From: Salinivibrio kushneri
Lineage (GTDB): Bacteria > Pseudomonadota > Gammaproteobacteria > Enterobacterales > Vibrionaceae
Reading direction: 5' to 3'
DNA length: 64,000 bases
NCBI RefSeq assembly: GCF_005280275.1
Contig: NZ_CP040021.1
Coordinates: 707,001-771,000, forward strand
Positions 48,967 through 60,002 of this stretch are shown one piece after another; positions within the stretch are counted from its first letter, which is position 1, and every line of letters begins with the position of its first letter. The notes below the pieces were generated by a model that had not been told where the DNA came from, did not search any database, and worked only from the letters and a program-made list of their open reading frames with translations. Both the position numbers and the translations under genes were made by a program.

Positions 48967-50220
48967 ATGAGCTTACAAAACATGGGTAAAGCGGCCAAAG
49001 AGGCTGCACACCAACTGGCTGTGACATCCACGGCCATCAAAAACCAAGCACTCGCCATTATTGCCGATGAGCTTGATGCGCAGCAAACGGCGATCTTAGC
49101 CGCCAACCAAAGCGATCTCGCCGCCGCCCGTGAGGCAGACATGGATCCTGCGATGTTGGACCGCCTAACCCTGACCTCAGAACGTTTAACCAATATGGCC
49201 AGCGATGTGAGGCAAGTGATTGCGCTGGCTGATCCCGTCGGACAGATGCTTGATCATAAGCTGCTGGAAAACGGTATGTCCTTGTCAAAGCGCCGTGAAC
49301 CGCTAGGGGTGATTGGAGTGATTTACGAAGCGCGCCCCAATGTCACGATTGATATCGCGGCGTTGTGCTTAAAAACGGGCAATGCCGCCATTTTACGAGG
49401 CGGGAAAGAAACCTTTGCGACTAACCAGGTATTGGTAAAGGTTATTCAAGCAGGGTTAGAGAAAGCCGGTCTGCCACATGCCTCGGTGCAATATATTGAA
49501 AAACCGGATCGTGCGCTGGTCTCTGAGTTACTGACCCTTGATGAATATGTCGACATGATCATTCCACGTGGTGGGGCTGGACTACATAAAATGTGTAAAC
49601 AAAACAGCACCATCCCTGTGATTATCGGGGGGTTTGGCATTAGCCACTTGTATGTGGATCACTGTGCCGATCTTGATAGGGCCCCCGAGGTGATCCTCAA
49701 TGCCAAGACAGATCGCCCCTCAGCCTGTAATGCCTTAGACACCTTACTGGTGCACAAAGACGTCGCAGCACAACTATTTGCTCGTTTGACCCCTCTCTTT
49801 AATCAGCACGGTTTGCACATTGTTGCTGGTTCAAGCGCATTGCCTTATCTTGATGGCGTCGAGCAACTGCGTGAGGCGCAGACAGGGGACTTTGATAGCG
49901 AGTGGTTGGGGCCAACGCTTGGTGTGGTGGTGGTTGATAGTGTGGATGAAGCGCTCGCGCATATGCGCGCGCACAATGCCAGCCATTCCGATGCCATTTT
50001 GACCAACGACTTACAGGCAGCTGAAACCTTTATTAATGGTGCTGGCTCGGCGGCAGTGTATGTCAACGCTTCAACGCGCTTCACCGATGGTGCGCAGTTT
50101 GGGCTGGGGGCAGAAGTGGCGGTTTCGACGCAAAAGCTGCACGCACGTGGCCCGATGGGGCTTGAGGAGCTGACTACCTATAAATGGGTGGGGCGTGCGG
50201 ACTATTTATCACGTCACTGA
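48967..50220 (+). CDS. proA: Gamma-glutamyl phosphate reductase
   Basis: A 417-residue NADPH enzyme, the same length as in E. coli, reducing gamma-glutamyl phosphate to glutamate semialdehyde. [14 protein letters not shown] (about 114-127) and the catalytic Cys in [17 protein letters not shown] (about 245-261) identify it. It follows proB and ends at a strong terminator, so proBA is one unit. Confidence 0.97.
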   Translation: MSLQNMGKAAKEAAHQLAVTSTAIKNQALAIIADELDAQQTAILAANQSDLAAAREADMDPAMLDRLTLTSERLTNMASDVRQVIALADPVGQMLDHKLLENGMSLSKRREPLGVIGVIYEARPNVTIDIAALCLKTGNAAILRGGKETFATNQVLVKVIQAGLEKAGLPHASVQYIEKPDRALVSELLTLDEYVDMIIPRGGAGLHKMCKQNSTIPVIIGGFGISHLYVDHCADLDRAPEVILNAKTDRPSACNALDTLLVHKDVAAQLFARLTPLFNQHGLHIVAGSSALPYLDGVEQLREAQTGDFDSEWLGPTLGVVVVDSVDEALAHMRAHNASHSDAILTNDLQAAETFINGAGSAAVYVNASTRFTDGAQFGLGAEVAVSTQKLHARGPMGLEELTTYKWVGRADYLSRH

Positions 50221-50241
50221 GTACCCAAGATCATCGATAAT

Positions 50242-50274
50242 AAAAAACCGCTAGTCTGGCTAGCGGTTTTTTTT
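50242..50274 (+). terminator. Bidirectional terminator between proA and lipA
   Basis: AAAAAACCGCTAG (50242-50254) and CTAGCGGTTTTTT (50260-50272) form a perfect stem with a TCTGG loop and T/A runs on both sides, serving proA and the convergent lipA. Confidence 0.93.
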
Positions 50275-50293
50275 GTCTCAACAGCTTGGGCGT

Positions 50294-51259
50294 TTATTTA
50301 ATTTCCACGCCTTTCGCCTGTAGATCGGCATGGTAGGAAGAGCGAACAAACGGGCCGCATGCGGCATGCGTAAAGCCCAAATCGAGGGCAATCTCTTTCA
50401 GCTCGTCAAACTCTTCAGGTGGCACATAACGCTCAACCGGTAAGTGGTGGCGGCTCGGTGCCAAGTACTGGCCAAGCGTAAGCATAGTCACGCCGTGCGC
50501 ACGCAAGTCCTTGAGAACCTCGATGATCTCTTCTTTGGTTTCACCCAAGCCCATCATCAAGCCTGACTTGGTGGGTACCTCAGGGTGCATCTCTTTAAAC
50601 TTTTTCAGCAGATCCAGTGACCACTGATAATTGGCACCAGGGCGGGCTTTGCGGTACAACCGCGGCGCAGTTTCCAGGTTGTGGTTGAACACATCGGGTG
50701 GATTGTTTTGCAAGATATCGAGTGCGCGATCCATACGGCCACGGAAGTCAGGCACCAATGTCTCAATTTGGATCTCTGGGTTGAGCGCGCGGATTTCACG
50801 GGTGCAATCGACAAAATGCTGGGCACCACCGTCACGCAAATCATCACGGTCAACTGAGGTGATCACCACATAGCGCAGTTTCATGTCTTTGATCGTTTGC
50901 GCTAGGTGTTTGGGTTCTTCGCTATCAGGGGCGACAGGACGACCATGGGCGACATCACAAAAAGGACAGCGACGGGTACAAATGGCCCCGAGAATCATAA
51001 AGGTCGCCGTGCCGTGGCTGAAGCACTCGGCAAGGTTCGGACACGACGCTTCTTCACACACAGAGTGAAGGTTGTTTTTGCGCATCGCGTCTTTGATTTC
51101 TTTAATGCGTGCGGTTTCAGCCGGGAGCTTGATCTTCATCCAATCAGGCTTACGCAGCACTTCTTTTTGCTCGGTCGGCATATTTTTGACCGGGATAAGC
51201 GCCATTTTGTCGGCGTCGCGGTACTTAACACCGCGTTCCATCTGAATCGGTTTGCTCAT
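50294..51259 (-). CDS. lipA: Lipoyl synthase
   Basis: A 321-residue radical SAM enzyme (321 in E. coli) that inserts two sulfurs into octanoyl groups on lipoate proteins. The auxiliary cluster ligands are Cys68, Cys73 and Cys79, and the radical SAM motif is Cys94, Cys98, Cys101 ([11 protein letters not shown]). Near the end RSSYHA contains the Ser ligand of the auxiliary cluster. The start overlaps the lipB stop by four bases. Confidence 0.98.
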   Translation of the reverse strand: MSKPIQMERGVKYRDADKMALIPVKNMPTEQKEVLRKPDWMKIKLPAETARIKEIKDAMRKNNLHSVCEEASCPNLAECFSHGTATFMILGAICTRRCPFCDVAHGRPVAPDSEEPKHLAQTIKDMKLRYVVITSVDRDDLRDGGAQHFVDCTREIRALNPEIQIETLVPDFRGRMDRALDILQNNPPDVFNHNLETAPRLYRKARPGANYQWSLDLLKKFKEMHPEVPTKSGLMMGLGETKEEIIEVLKDLRAHGVTMLTLGQYLAPSRHHLPVERYVPPEEFDELKEIALDLGFTHAACGPFVRSSYHADLQAKGVEIK

Positions 51260-51912
51260 AAATCGCTGCTTTCCGTTGTAAACTCAACCTCAGAATACAT
51301 CAGCTGTTGAGTTAAAGTGTCTACCAGCACAGGTTGAACGTCCTCGAGCGTGACTTTGCCAACCTGATCGCTCAGTTGCGTCATGGCCATACCAGCGTAA
51401 CCACATGGATTAATACGCTGAAACGGTGATAAGTCCATATTGATGTTGAGTGCCAGTCCATGGAATGAGCACCCGCGACGGATACGGAGCCCAAGAGAAC
51501 ATATTTTTGCATCGTTAACGTAAACACCGGGCGCATCTGGGCGAGCGTAAGCGTCAACGTGGAAGTGTGCTAATGTGCTCACCACAAGATCTTCAATATG
51601 GCTAACGAGCGCCCGCACACCGACTTTTTTACGTTTGAGGTTTATCAGGAAATAGGCGACGAGCTGGCCTGGCCCATGATAGGTCACCTGTCCGCCACGA
51701 TCTGATTGTACGACTGGGATGTCGCCAGGGACCAATACATGTTCCGTTTTTCCCGCTTGTCCTTGGGTAAAAACCGGATCATGCTCAACCAGCCAGACTT
51801 CATCACGCGTGTCTTCGTCGCGACGATCGGTAAAGTCTCGCATCTGCTCCCAGACGCGTAGGTACGGTTGACGGCCAAGGTGCCTTACAACGAGTTGGTG
51901 CTGCAAACCCAT
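51256..51912 (-). CDS. lipB: Octanoyl-ACP:protein N-octanoyltransferase
   Basis: A 218-residue enzyme (213 in E. coli) that moves octanoate from acyl carrier protein to lipoate-dependent enzymes. [17 protein letters not shown] (about 72-88) and [13 protein letters not shown] with the catalytic Cys identify it; the catalytic Lys is in [11 protein letters not shown]. LipA then adds sulfur. It is 78 bases after ybeD. Confidence 0.96.
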   Translation of the reverse strand: MGLQHQLVVRHLGRQPYLRVWEQMRDFTDRRDEDTRDEVWLVEHDPVFTQGQAGKTEHVLVPGDIPVVQSDRGGQVTYHGPGQLVAYFLINLKRKKVGVRALVSHIEDLVVSTLAHFHVDAYARPDAPGVYVNDAKICSLGLRIRRGCSFHGLALNINMDLSPFQRINPCGYAGMAMTQLSDQVGKVTLEDVQPVLVDTLTQQLMYSEVEFTTESSDL

Positions 51913-51990
51913 TTCCCGTGTTGTTGTCAGTGGCGATATTATAGAGGCTGGCAGCGTGATTTAAAGCCGCCAGTCGTGTGGGTATTCGAA

Positions 51991-52260
51991 TTAGAGAACC
52001 ATGCGGACAATTTCAATCTCACCCAGCTCTTTATATAAGGTTTCTACTTGCTCAATAGATGTTGCCTTAATAGTAATAGAGACCGAATGATAGTTGCCCT
52101 TGGCACTCGGTTTGACGGCTGGGCTGTAGTCGCCAGGCGCATGACGCTGGATCACGGTCAGCACATGATCGGGTAGCTCAGGTTTTGCCTGGCCCACCAC
52201 CTTGTAGGTGAATTGGCAAGGAAACTCCAACAGATCTTTTAATTTCGGTTGCTCTTGCAT
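51991..52260 (-). CDS. ybeD: UPF0250/DUF493 protein YbeD
   Basis: An 89-residue cytosolic protein (87 in E. coli), highly conserved, with the [25 protein letters not shown] block in pieces and the EIVRMVL end. Its fold resembles an allosteric regulatory (ACT-like) domain; the function in lipoate metabolism is not established. ATG 52260 was chosen because GGGAG precedes it; the frame is open four codons further. Between dacA and lipB, as in E. coli. Confidence 0.94.
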   Translation of the reverse strand: MQEQPKLKDLLEFPCQFTYKVVGQAKPELPDHVLTVIQRHAPGDYSPAVKPSAKGNYHSVSITIKATSIEQVETLYKELGEIEIVRMVL

Positions 52261-52353
52261 GTTAACTCCCAACTGCAGGCTGATAGAGGCACGCGTTTGT
52301 GCGATTGATCACGATTAACGCGAAATACTAATCTGCCAAGCGCGAGAAAACAA

Positions 52354-52378
52354 GCCGCCCACCAAGTTGGTGGGCGGC
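52354..52378 (-). terminator. Terminator after dacA
   Basis: GCCGCCCACCA (52354-52364) and TGGTGGGCGGC (52368-52378) pair perfectly over 11 bp with a three-base loop. On the minus strand TTGTTTTC follows, so it ends dacA transcripts before ybeD. Confidence 0.8.
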
Positions 52379-52389
52379 ACAGAGAGGGA

Positions 52390-53565
52390 TTAACCGACGA
52401 GGTTTTTAAACATCATCACGATGTAATCTATTAAGCGACTAAAAAGCCCACCCTTTTCAACATCGTTTAGAGCGACAAGTGGGTATTCCGCCACATCCTC
52501 ATCATCCACTTGATAGAAGAGTTTACCCACGACATCACCTTTACTGATCGGGGCTTCCAAGGTGTTGTCGAGGACAAAACTGGCTTTCAGATCTTGCGCC
52601 TTGCCACGGGGAAGCGTGACAAAGGTGTCTTCTGTCACGCCCAGCGCGACTTCGTCTGTATCACCCATCCAGACCTTCTCAGTCACAAAGGTTTCGTTGG
52701 CTTTGTGAGGCGCGACGGTTTCAAAGAAGCGGAAACCATAGTTGAGTAGTTTCTTGCTCTCTGCTTTGCGGGCATTGGCGCTCTTGGTGCCCATGACCAC
52801 CGAGATAAGACGCATGTCGCCCTCGGTGGCAGAGGTGACAAGGTTATAGCCGGCACCGTCAGTGTGGCCGGTTTTAATACCATCGACGTTGAGGCTCTTG
52901 TCCCACAGCAAACCATTACGGTTGTATTGCGTGATGCCGTTATAGGTGAAGGCTTTCTCTTTATAAATACGGTATTCCGCCGGTACATCACGAATAAGGG
53001 CTTGGCCGAGTAGCGCCATATCGTACGGCGTGGTGTAAAGATCTTTGGCATCTAAACCGTGGACATTAGAAAAGTGAGAGCTGTCCATGCCCAGGGTTTC
53101 GCCCCAGCGGTTCATCAGATCGACAAAGGCGTCTTCTGAGCCGGCAACATGTTCAGCCATCGCCACACAGGCATCGTTGCCTGACTGGATAATAATGCCA
53201 CGATTGAGATCTGCCGCTTTGACCGTGGTGCCGACTTCGATAAACATCTTCGAAGAGCCGGGGAAGTTTTTGGCCCACGCATTCTCACTAATGACAACGT
53301 CATCATCCATCGAGATATTGCCACGCTCAACTTCCTGACCAATCACGTAACTGGTCATCATTTTGGTCAAACTCGCAGGATTAAGGCGTTGATAGGCGTT
53401 ATTTTCCGCCAGCACCTCGCCGGAATGATAATCCATCAATACGTAGCCTTTGGCGGCAATTTGCGGCGCATCAGGCACAACAGCAGGCGCGGCTTGAGCA
53501 GTCGCAGAGGCGAACAGGGCTGCAGAAAGCAGTGTACGCATGCGGAAAACGGTTTTATTCATCAT
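52390..53565 (-). CDS. dacA: D-alanyl-D-alanine carboxypeptidase (PBP5)
   Basis: A 391-residue penicillin-binding protein that trims the terminal D-Ala of peptidoglycan peptides in the periplasm. A signal peptide (cleavage near 25, TAQA-A) precedes the transpeptidase-like domain with Ser65 and Lys68 (SLTK), Ser128-Gly-Asn130, and Lys231-Thr-Gly. A second beta domain follows, ending in an amphipathic helix (LFSRLIDYIVMMFKNLV) that anchors it to the inner membrane. The start has two successive Met codons. Confidence 0.97.
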   Translation of the reverse strand: MMNKTVFRMRTLLSAALFASATAQAAPAVVPDAPQIAAKGYVLMDYHSGEVLAENNAYQRLNPASLTKMMTSYVIGQEVERGNISMDDDVVISENAWAKNFPGSSKMFIEVGTTVKAADLNRGIIIQSGNDACVAMAEHVAGSEDAFVDLMNRWGETLGMDSSHFSNVHGLDAKDLYTTPYDMALLGQALIRDVPAEYRIYKEKAFTYNGITQYNRNGLLWDKSLNVDGIKTGHTDGAGYNLVTSATEGDMRLISVVMGTKSANARKAESKKLLNYGFRFFETVAPHKANETFVTEKVWMGDTDEVALGVTEDTFVTLPRGKAQDLKASFVLDNTLEAPISKGDVVGKLFYQVDDEDVAEYPLVALNDVEKGGLFSRLIDYIVMMFKNLVG

Positions 53566-53653
53566 TGTTAGTACTTATGTCGGTTATCGATGTCGATACT
53601 GTGCTCTCACTATACCAAATTGCGGATAGAGGGACAGGCTCGATTTCTTTAAC

Positions 53654-54475
53654 TTATTGATTGTTTGTTTTAGCACCTGTGACAGATGTGTCACCATTCA
53701 CAAGTGCTTCGGTAACGATAAATGCCCCTGGCAACTGATGCTGCTTTGCCGTGCGCATCGCTTGCTGTGCTTGGTCTCTATCGTAAAAAGGTCCAAAGCG
53801 AACACGATACACGGTATCACGGCGGGCGATATGTGTCGGTAGACCATGGGCCTTCGCCAATTGTTCCGCTTTTTGATTGGCTTTTAGGCCATCAGATAGC
53901 GCGGCGAGTTGTACATAATAAGCATGATGGCGCGCGGAGTGCCACTCGTCATCCGCAGGCTTACTCGGCGAGAGTAGACGCAGTGATACGGGCGCTGTGC
54001 CTGTTTTTAATACATCTAGCTTTTTGGCGGCAGCGTAGCTTAGGTCTATCAAGCGTTGATTGTGAAAGGGGCCGCGATCATTGACGCGCACAATGGCCTT
54101 TTTACCATTATTTTGGTTGGTCACTTCCACGTAACTGGGCAGGGGAAGAGTTTTGTGCGCGGCTGACATAGAGTACATATCGTACACTTCGCCATTAGAG
54201 GTGCGATGGCCATGAAATTTTTCCCCGTACCATGAAGCAATGCCCGCCTCTTGGTAGCCTTTTGGATCGCGTAAAATTTGATAGCGCTGACCCTTTAACG
54301 TGTAATCTTTGTTACCCGCGAGGCTGTAGGGCTCATATCTGGGTTGCGCGTTTTCTGCGTGAATAACTGGTGGCACCGTCTCGGGTGCTTTATCACTGTG
54401 CATGTCGTAGCGGCCTTGCTGGCTGCTGCATGCACTTAATAAGACGATAGCGCTAGAAACGATAATAGCTCGCAT
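53654..54475 (-). CDS. rlpA: Septal ring lytic transglycosylase RlpA, lipoprotein
   Basis: A 273-residue outer-membrane lipoprotein with a signal ending LLSAC (Cys16), a double-psi beta-barrel domain (about 75-165) with GIASWYGEKFHGHRTSNGE and VNDRGPF motifs, and a C-terminal SPOR domain (about 185-260) that binds denuded peptidoglycan at the septum. In Pseudomonas RlpA cleaves such strands. It is 2 bases downstream of rodA in the same operon. Confidence 0.94.
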   Translation of the reverse strand: MRAIIVSSAIVLLSACSSQQGRYDMHSDKAPETVPPVIHAENAQPRYEPYSLAGNKDYTLKGQRYQILRDPKGYQEAGIASWYGEKFHGHRTSNGEVYDMYSMSAAHKTLPLPSYVEVTNQNNGKKAIVRVNDRGPFHNQRLIDLSYAAAKKLDVLKTGTAPVSLRLLSPSKPADDEWHSARHHAYYVQLAALSDGLKANQKAEQLAKAHGLPTHIARRDTVYRVRFGPFYDRDQAQQAMRTAKQHQLPGAFIVTEALVNGDTSVTGAKTNNQ

Positions 54476-54477
54476 GT

Positions 54478-55596
54478 TTATGCCCTGGATAACATTTTAC
54501 GATGAGTGTGAATAGACATCAGAATGCCAAAACCGGCCATCAGTGTGACCATCGAGGTACCGCCATAACTGATAAGTGGTAAGGGTACCCCAACCACAGG
54601 AAGAATGCCGCTGACCATGCCAATATTGACAAATACATAAACAAAAAAGCTTAACACGATGCTGCCAGCCATCATCCGGCCAAACGCCGTTTGGGCACGG
54701 CTGGCGAGCATTAGCCCGCGGCCAATCAAAAAGAGGTACAGGGCCAGCAGTACACAGACACCGATCAACCCCCATTCTTCAGCGATAACGGCGAAAATAA
54801 AGTCTGTGTGTCGCTCAGGGAGAAACTCCAATTGGGACTGTGTCCCTTGCAGCCAGCCTTTGCCGCTTAAGCCACCAGAGCCAATGGCAATTTTAGATTG
54901 AATGATGTGATAGCCTGCGCCCAAGGGATCGGATTCTGGGTTAAACAAGGTCAGCACGCGGGTACGCTGATAATCATGCATTAGGAAAAACCAGAGTACA
55001 GGGACAAAACTGGCGAGCGCGACGACGGCAGCAATAATAATTTTCCAACTGATCCCGGCCAAAAACAGTACAAACACTCCAGAGGCGGCAATCAGTATGG
55101 ATGTGCCTAAATCGGGTTGCTTAGCAATCATAATGGTGGGGACAAACAGTAACACCAGAGCGATGAGTAAGTGGGTGAATTTGGGAGGAAGCGGATCTTT
55201 GCCAATATAGCGGGCCAGCATGAGCGGTACCGCAAGTTTTATGATTTCTGATGGCTGGAAGGTCACCACCCCGAGATCGAGCCAGCGCTGAGCACCCTTT
55301 GCGGTTTCGCCAACCAATAGAACGGCTGCTAGTAAGACCACGCCCACGGCATACAAATAGGGCGCCCAGAACTCATAGTGGCGAGGTGGTACTTGGGCGA
55401 GGGCAAACATGACCGCGAGCGCCAACAGCATGCGGATCGCCTGACGTTCCATCATCACCATACTTTGACCACTGGCGCTATACATCACCACAAGGCCGAA
55501 GCCCATCAGTAACAAAATGCCAACCAGCATCGGCAGGTCGAGGTGTAAGCGATCGAACAAAGAGCGTTTCGCGCTAACTTGGGCAAGTGAACTCAT
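54478..55596 (-). CDS. rodA: Rod shape-determining peptidoglycan polymerase RodA
   Basis: A 372-residue SEDS-family membrane protein (370 in E. coli) with about ten hydrophobic segments, the glycosyltransferase of the elongasome. [20 protein letters not shown] (about 254-273) has the conserved Asp and Glu, and the C-terminal [14 protein letters not shown] (about 337-350) is a SEDS signature. It overlaps the mrdA stop by 4 bases and works with PBP2. Confidence 0.97.
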   Translation of the reverse strand: MSSLAQVSAKRSLFDRLHLDLPMLVGILLLMGFGLVVMYSASGQSMVMMERQAIRMLLALAVMFALAQVPPRHYEFWAPYLYAVGVVLLAAVLLVGETAKGAQRWLDLGVVTFQPSEIIKLAVPLMLARYIGKDPLPPKFTHLLIALVLLFVPTIMIAKQPDLGTSILIAASGVFVLFLAGISWKIIIAAVVALASFVPVLWFFLMHDYQRTRVLTLFNPESDPLGAGYHIIQSKIAIGSGGLSGKGWLQGTQSQLEFLPERHTDFIFAVIAEEWGLIGVCVLLALYLFLIGRGLMLASRAQTAFGRMMAGSIVLSFFVYVFVNIGMVSGILPVVGVPLPLISYGGTSMVTLMAGFGILMSIHTHRKMLSRA

Positions 55597-57473
55597 TGTT
55601 TGGCCTCGTTTGTCTCTTTGTCTTCTAACAAAATATGGTCGAAGATGCGACGGGCAATAGGGCCGCCGTTGCTCGAGCCACCGCCTGCGTTTTCCAGTAC
55701 CATAGAGACAGCGACTTCTGGGTTTTCAAAGGGCGCAAAGCCCATGAAAAGTGCGTGATCACGTAGATGTTCAGCAATTTCATCCGCGTTGTATTCTTCG
55801 TCTTCACCCAGCCCAAATACCTGAGCGGTCCCTGATTTTCCGCCAGACAAATACTCTGCAGAACGGAATGAACGGCGCGCGGTTCCTTTGCGACCGTGGT
55901 TAACCAGTTGCATACCTTTAAGGCCGACATCCCAATATTTATCGTCGACTCCTTTAATCGGTGGAAATGGCTCGGCGTCGGGTTTGTGGGTGCCATGTTC
56001 ATCGCGCGTTTTGTTTAATAGTTTGGGTGCTTTGACGTCGCCACGGTTGAGTAGCACGGTCAAGGCTTTGACGATTTGCATCGGGGTGGCGGTCCAATAA
56101 CCTTGCCCAATCCCGACGGGAATCGTGTCACCTTTATACCAGGGTTGGCGGTAGCGACTCATTTTCCATTCGCGGTTAGGCATATTAGCGCTACTTTCTT
56201 CTTGAATGTCGATGCCCGTGTATTGGCCAAAGCCAAATTTTTCCATCCACATAGAGAGTTTATCGATCCCCATGTCATAAGCGATTTGATAGAAGAAGGT
56301 ATCGACCGACTCCTCGATCGATTGCACGATGTTGACCCGTCCGTGCCCCCAAGGGAGCCAATCGCGGAAGGGGCGCGTATCCGAGTTGGGGATCCGCCAA
56401 TAACCCGGGTCGTTACGCGTGGTCTTGGTGGTGACCACGCCTTCTTCGAGCGCGGCAACGGCAATGAAAGGCTTCACCGTCGAGGCGGGGGGATAAATAC
56501 CGAGAGTGGCGCGATTGACCAAGGGACGATCTTTATCATTGAGCAGCTGCCGGTATTGCTTGCCAGAGATGCCATGGACAAATAAGTTGGGGTCATAGCT
56601 TGGGGTAGAGACCATCGCCAGTACGCCTGAGGTGTCAGGATCAACCACCACCACCGCGCCTCGTCGGTCACCAAGGATCCCACGCACATAGAGCTGCAGA
56701 TCAATATCGAGGTTGAGGATAAGGTCTTTGCCTGGTTGCGGGGGCACATATTTGAGCGTGCGTATCACGCGGCCACGGCTGTTCACCTCAACTTCTTGGT
56801 AGCCGGCTTTACCATGCAGCGTTGACTCGTAGTATTTCTCGATCCCCAGCTTGCCGATGTCTCGGGTTGCTTTGTAGTTGTTCAGCACCCCTTTTTGTCT
56901 TAGCTTGGCAATATCGCGATCATTGATTTTGGCGACATAGCCGAGCACATGGGTCAGTGCATCGCCGTAAGGGTAATGGCGTTTTAAGTAGGCTTTTATT
57001 TCCACCCCAGAAAACTGATGCTGGTGCGCGGAAAAAATGGCAACTTCTTTATCGGTGAGCTGAGTTTTCAATGCGACGGCATTAAACCGTCGCGAGCGAC
57101 GACGCTCTTTTTGAAAGCGGGCAATGTCTTTGTCGGTCAATGAGAGTAAGTCTTTTAGCTGGGCGAGGGTTGCCGGCATATCATCGACTTGCTCAGGGGT
57201 CACTTCTAGGTGATAAACGGGACGATTTTCCGCTAGTAATTTTCCATTGCGATCATAAATAAGGCCACGGTTAGGGGCGACGGGAACGACCTTGATACGG
57301 TTATCGTTCGAGCGGGTTTGGTAGTCTTGGTGCTCGGTCACCTGAATATGATAAAGGTTAGTCAGCAGCACCCCGACCAACGCCATAATACCGACAAAGC
57401 AGACGATAGCGCGACGCACAAACAAGGCCGCCTCGGCGCTGTGGTCTCGTATTTCAACTCGTTGGCGCTTCAT
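55593..57473 (-). CDS. mrdA: Penicillin-binding protein 2 (peptidoglycan transpeptidase)
   Basis: A 626-residue inner-membrane transpeptidase (633 in E. coli) for cell elongation. One transmembrane helix (about 22-42) precedes a pedestal domain with the [11 protein letters not shown]-like motif ([11 protein letters not shown]). The catalytic domain has Ser331 and Lys334 (STVK), Ser389-Val-Asp391 and Lys546-Ser-Gly (GGKSGTAQ). It is followed by rodA with ATGA overlap and preceded by rlmH. Confidence 0.98.
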   Translation of the reverse strand: MKRQRVEIRDHSAEAALFVRRAIVCFVGIMALVGVLLTNLYHIQVTEHQDYQTRSNDNRIKVVPVAPNRGLIYDRNGKLLAENRPVYHLEVTPEQVDDMPATLAQLKDLLSLTDKDIARFQKERRRSRRFNAVALKTQLTDKEVAIFSAHQHQFSGVEIKAYLKRHYPYGDALTHVLGYVAKINDRDIAKLRQKGVLNNYKATRDIGKLGIEKYYESTLHGKAGYQEVEVNSRGRVIRTLKYVPPQPGKDLILNLDIDLQLYVRGILGDRRGAVVVVDPDTSGVLAMVSTPSYDPNLFVHGISGKQYRQLLNDKDRPLVNRATLGIYPPASTVKPFIAVAALEEGVVTTKTTRNDPGYWRIPNSDTRPFRDWLPWGHGRVNIVQSIEESVDTFFYQIAYDMGIDKLSMWMEKFGFGQYTGIDIQEESSANMPNREWKMSRYRQPWYKGDTIPVGIGQGYWTATPMQIVKALTVLLNRGDVKAPKLLNKTRDEHGTHKPDAEPFPPIKGVDDKYWDVGLKGMQLVNHGRKGTARRSFRSAEYLSGGKSGTAQVFGLGEDEEYNADEIAEHLRDHALFMGFAPFENPEVAVSMVLENAGGGSSNGGPIARRIFDHILLEDKETNEAKQ

Positions 57474-57479
57474 CTCAAC

Positions 57480-57950
57480 TTATTCTCGATGGTACGGATG
57501 ATTGGTGGTGACACTCCACGCGCGGTAAAGGCTCTCTGCCATGATAACCCGAACTAATGGGTGAGGCAGAGTCAGTGGTGACAGCGACCAGCTTTGCTCC
57601 GCAGCAGCCTTACACTGTGGCGCAAGCCCCTCTGGCCCACCGATCAAAATAGCGACATCGCGGCCATCAAGTTTCCACTTTTCCAACTGATTAGCCAATT
57701 GTGGTGTGTCCCAAGGCTTGCCGGGAATATCGAGTGTCACAATGCGACTACCCCGGCTGACGGCCGCCAACATGGCGTCCCCTTCTTTTTGCAAGATGCG
57801 GGCGATATCGGCATTTTTGCTGCGCTTGCCAGCAGGGACCTCTATTAGCTCGAGTGGCATGTCTTTTGGAAAGCGGCGTTGATACTCCTCAAAGCCTTGC
57901 TCTACCCATTTGGGCATTTTATTGCCGACCGCAATCAGTTGGATTTTCAT
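57480..57950 (-). CDS. rlmH: 23S rRNA pseudouridine-1915 N3-methyltransferase
   Basis: A 156-residue SPOUT-class methyltransferase (155 in E. coli) acting on Psi1915 of 23S helix 69 in the 70S ribosome. The knotted SAM site is formed by the [10 protein letters not shown] and [14 protein letters not shown] segments near the end. It lies 6 bases after rsfS, as in E. coli. Confidence 0.97.
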   Translation of the reverse strand: MKIQLIAVGNKMPKWVEQGFEEYQRRFPKDMPLELIEVPAGKRSKNADIARILQKEGDAMLAAVSRGSRIVTLDIPGKPWDTPQLANQLEKWKLDGRDVAILIGGPEGLAPQCKAAAEQSWSLSPLTLPHPLVRVIMAESLYRAWSVTTNHPYHRE

Positions 57951-57956
57951 GATGGT

Positions 57957-58274
57957 TTAGTTCCAGAGCTTTTCCAATTGATAGAGTTGGCGTTGCTCCT
58001 CTTGCATGACGTGCACCATGACGTCACCTAAATCGACGACCACCCATTCGCTGTCATCTTGGCCTTCCGTGCCGAGCGAGTCGATATCCACTGCTTGGGC
58101 TTGTTCACACACATGCTCGGCAATAGAGGCGACATGACGGCGAGAGTTGCCGGTGCACAGCACTAAAAAGTCGGTAATGCATGATTTGTCGCGGACATCC
58201 AGGGTCACAATATCGCTGGCTTTTAACTCATCGACCTTATCGGTCACAAACTGTTTTAACTCGTTCGCTTGCAA
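57957..58274 (-). CDS. rsfS: Ribosomal silencing factor RsfS
   Basis: A 105-residue protein that binds ribosomal protein uL14 and stops subunit joining in starvation, the same length as in E. coli. KASDIVTLDVRDKSCITDFLV and SRRHVASIAEHV are the conserved blocks. The start is a TTG at 58274: AGAGG lies six bases upstream and gives MQANELKQFV, like the E. coli N-terminus. The open frame runs to 58322 but is not conserved. In E. coli nadD lies between holA and this cluster; here there are only 68 bases. Confidence 0.93.
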   Translation of the reverse strand: MQANELKQFVTDKVDELKASDIVTLDVRDKSCITDFLVLCTGNSRRHVASIAEHVCEQAQAVDIDSLGTEGQDDSEWVVVDLGDVMVHVMQEEQRQLYQLEKLWN

Positions 58275-58342
58275 AGAAAACCTCTGTGTTTTGCTCTTGG
58301 TTTTATCTGGGCAGTATACCACTTGCTACCGCTTTGGACACG

Positions 58343-59368
58343 CTAGGGCGTGAGTGGTTCGGACGCTTGGGTCATGAGTGCACAAAAATACTGCAGATCC
58401 GGCCAAGGATCGCTACCAAAGTCCGTTTTTAGCCTGATTTCTATCTGCGCCAAGCGGCGTAGCAGTGTGGTTAACCGGGCTTTATTGAGTCGATTGAGAG
58501 CGGCTGTGAGCATGGGACGACGGGTTTGCCACACACGGAACTGATCAAAGATGGCATTCAACGGCCTGCCTTTTTGTCCTTGCTCTTGAATGCTGTACAG
58601 CTGCTTAAGCTCTTTTTGAATCAGTCGCAACAGAAGTGTTGGCTCTTCCCCTTCAGCGCGAAGCTGGTCGAGTATCCGCTGCGCGCGTTGTGCCTTACCG
58701 GCTAGCAGCGCATCGGTGAGCTGGAAGGGGGTAAAGTGATGATGGCGTGACAGCGAACTTTCAATACGAGGCAAGGTGAGTGCACCATCGGGATAAAGTA
58801 GCTGCAAGATATGCAGACTTTGCACTAAGGCGAGGAGGTTTCCTTCATGCCATTGTGCTAATAGCTGTAGCGCAGGTTGATCAGGCTTTAGTCCCAAGTG
58901 ACGACAGCGTTGCTCAATAAAGCGTGGTAAGTGACGAGCTTCCGGGGTGTTACACACCACGTATAAGCCGTGTTGGGCGAGCGCTGAAAACCATTTGGCG
59001 CTTTCTTGCTTTTTGTTGAGCCTTTCCCCTTGCACCAATAAGAGGATATCAGGATGCAGATAAGCGGCCAGCTCGGTAAGCTGCTTGGCTTGCGTGCTGG
59101 TGAGGCCATTGTCAGGGCAGGTAAGTTCAATAATTTGCCGAGACGCAAACAAGCTAAGTGCTTGACAGCAATCGATAACTTCTTGCCAATCTAGCTGACC
59201 ATCAATGACAAATTTATGATGCTCTTCAAAACCTTGGGCGCGCGCCGCGTGTGCAATGGCATCGCGTGCTTCGAGTTTAAGTAATGGGTCGGAGCCAAAA
59301 ACCAAATAAGTTTGGCGCAGCGGTTGGTTGAGCTGCTGCGCCAATTGGTCGGGATAGGTTCTCATCAT
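58343..59368 (-). CDS. holA: DNA polymerase III delta subunit
   Basis: A 341-residue clamp-loader subunit (343 in E. coli) that opens the beta clamp. The N-terminal LVFGSDPLLKLEARDAI region and the IIELTCPDNGLTS segment (about 70-82) correspond to the beta-binding part; the C-terminal helices form the collar. The start overlaps the lptE stop by four bases. No nadD follows. Confidence 0.94.
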   Translation of the reverse strand: MMRTYPDQLAQQLNQPLRQTYLVFGSDPLLKLEARDAIAHAARAQGFEEHHKFVIDGQLDWQEVIDCCQALSLFASRQIIELTCPDNGLTSTQAKQLTELAAYLHPDILLLVQGERLNKKQESAKWFSALAQHGLYVVCNTPEARHLPRFIEQRCRHLGLKPDQPALQLLAQWHEGNLLALVQSLHILQLLYPDGALTLPRIESSLSRHHHFTPFQLTDALLAGKAQRAQRILDQLRAEGEEPTLLLRLIQKELKQLYSIQEQGQKGRPLNAIFDQFRVWQTRRPMLTAALNRLNKARLTTLLRRLAQIEIRLKTDFGSDPWPDLQYFCALMTQASEPLTP

Positions 59369-59988
59369 TGCGCGGTGTTCGTCTCGGTTTGTCGCGTTTC
59401 GATGATAACGTCAGGCTTAGTCGGTGTTTCATCTTGCTCGAGTGTCTCCATTGCCGCTTGTTCGGCCTGTTGGCGCTCAAACTCGGCGATATCGCCTTTT
59501 AATTGGGAAAGCTGACGCATAATTTGCCGAGTGGCTTCTGTACGCATCTCCGCGACTAACTTATCTTCCTCTACAGACTTTGCCAACGCTGTCAGTGGGT
59601 TATCAAGGAAGTTACGACTCAAGGTGGTGTTATAGGTATAACTGCCTTTATCGGGTACGGTGACGCGATAACGGGCGACATAGCGAAATTCTTTCTCCGC
59701 CACACGGCTGTTTTGATAAAGCGATAGCGTTTGTTCACTATTGCTTTCCCCGAGCAAGTGGATATTAGCCACCTCCTTGGAAGGGGAGACGAGATCGACC
59801 TTGTGTTGACGCAAGGCATTTCGCATTTGTCGGGTTAACTCGCCATAAGGGTCAAAGCTGGTCAATGAGACCTTATCCACTTCATCGGGCAGATTGTAGC
59901 TGCCGCGCAAGGCAAACCCGCAAGACGCGATGGTCAAACAGACCATCGCGACAAGCAGGGAGCGAAGCATTGTCTTAAACAGATTCAC
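59365..59988 (-). CDS. lptE: LPS-assembly lipoprotein LptE
   Basis: A 207-residue outer-membrane lipoprotein with a signal ending IASC (Cys23) and the GFALRGSYNLP start typical of LptE. It plugs the LptD barrel and binds LPS during transport to the cell surface. A C-terminal Glu/Gln/Thr-rich tail (about 165-207) is longer than in E. coli (193 residues). It follows leuS with a 14-base gap. Confidence 0.94.
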   Translation of the reverse strand: MNLFKTMLRSLLVAMVCLTIASCGFALRGSYNLPDEVDKVSLTSFDPYGELTRQMRNALRQHKVDLVSPSKEVANIHLLGESNSEQTLSLYQNSRVAEKEFRYVARYRVTVPDKGSYTYNTTLSRNFLDNPLTALAKSVEEDKLVAEMRTEATRQIMRQLSQLKGDIAEFERQQAEQAAMETLEQDETPTKPDVIIETRQTETNTAQ

Positions 59989-60002
59989 TCCATCGCTCCT
60001 TG

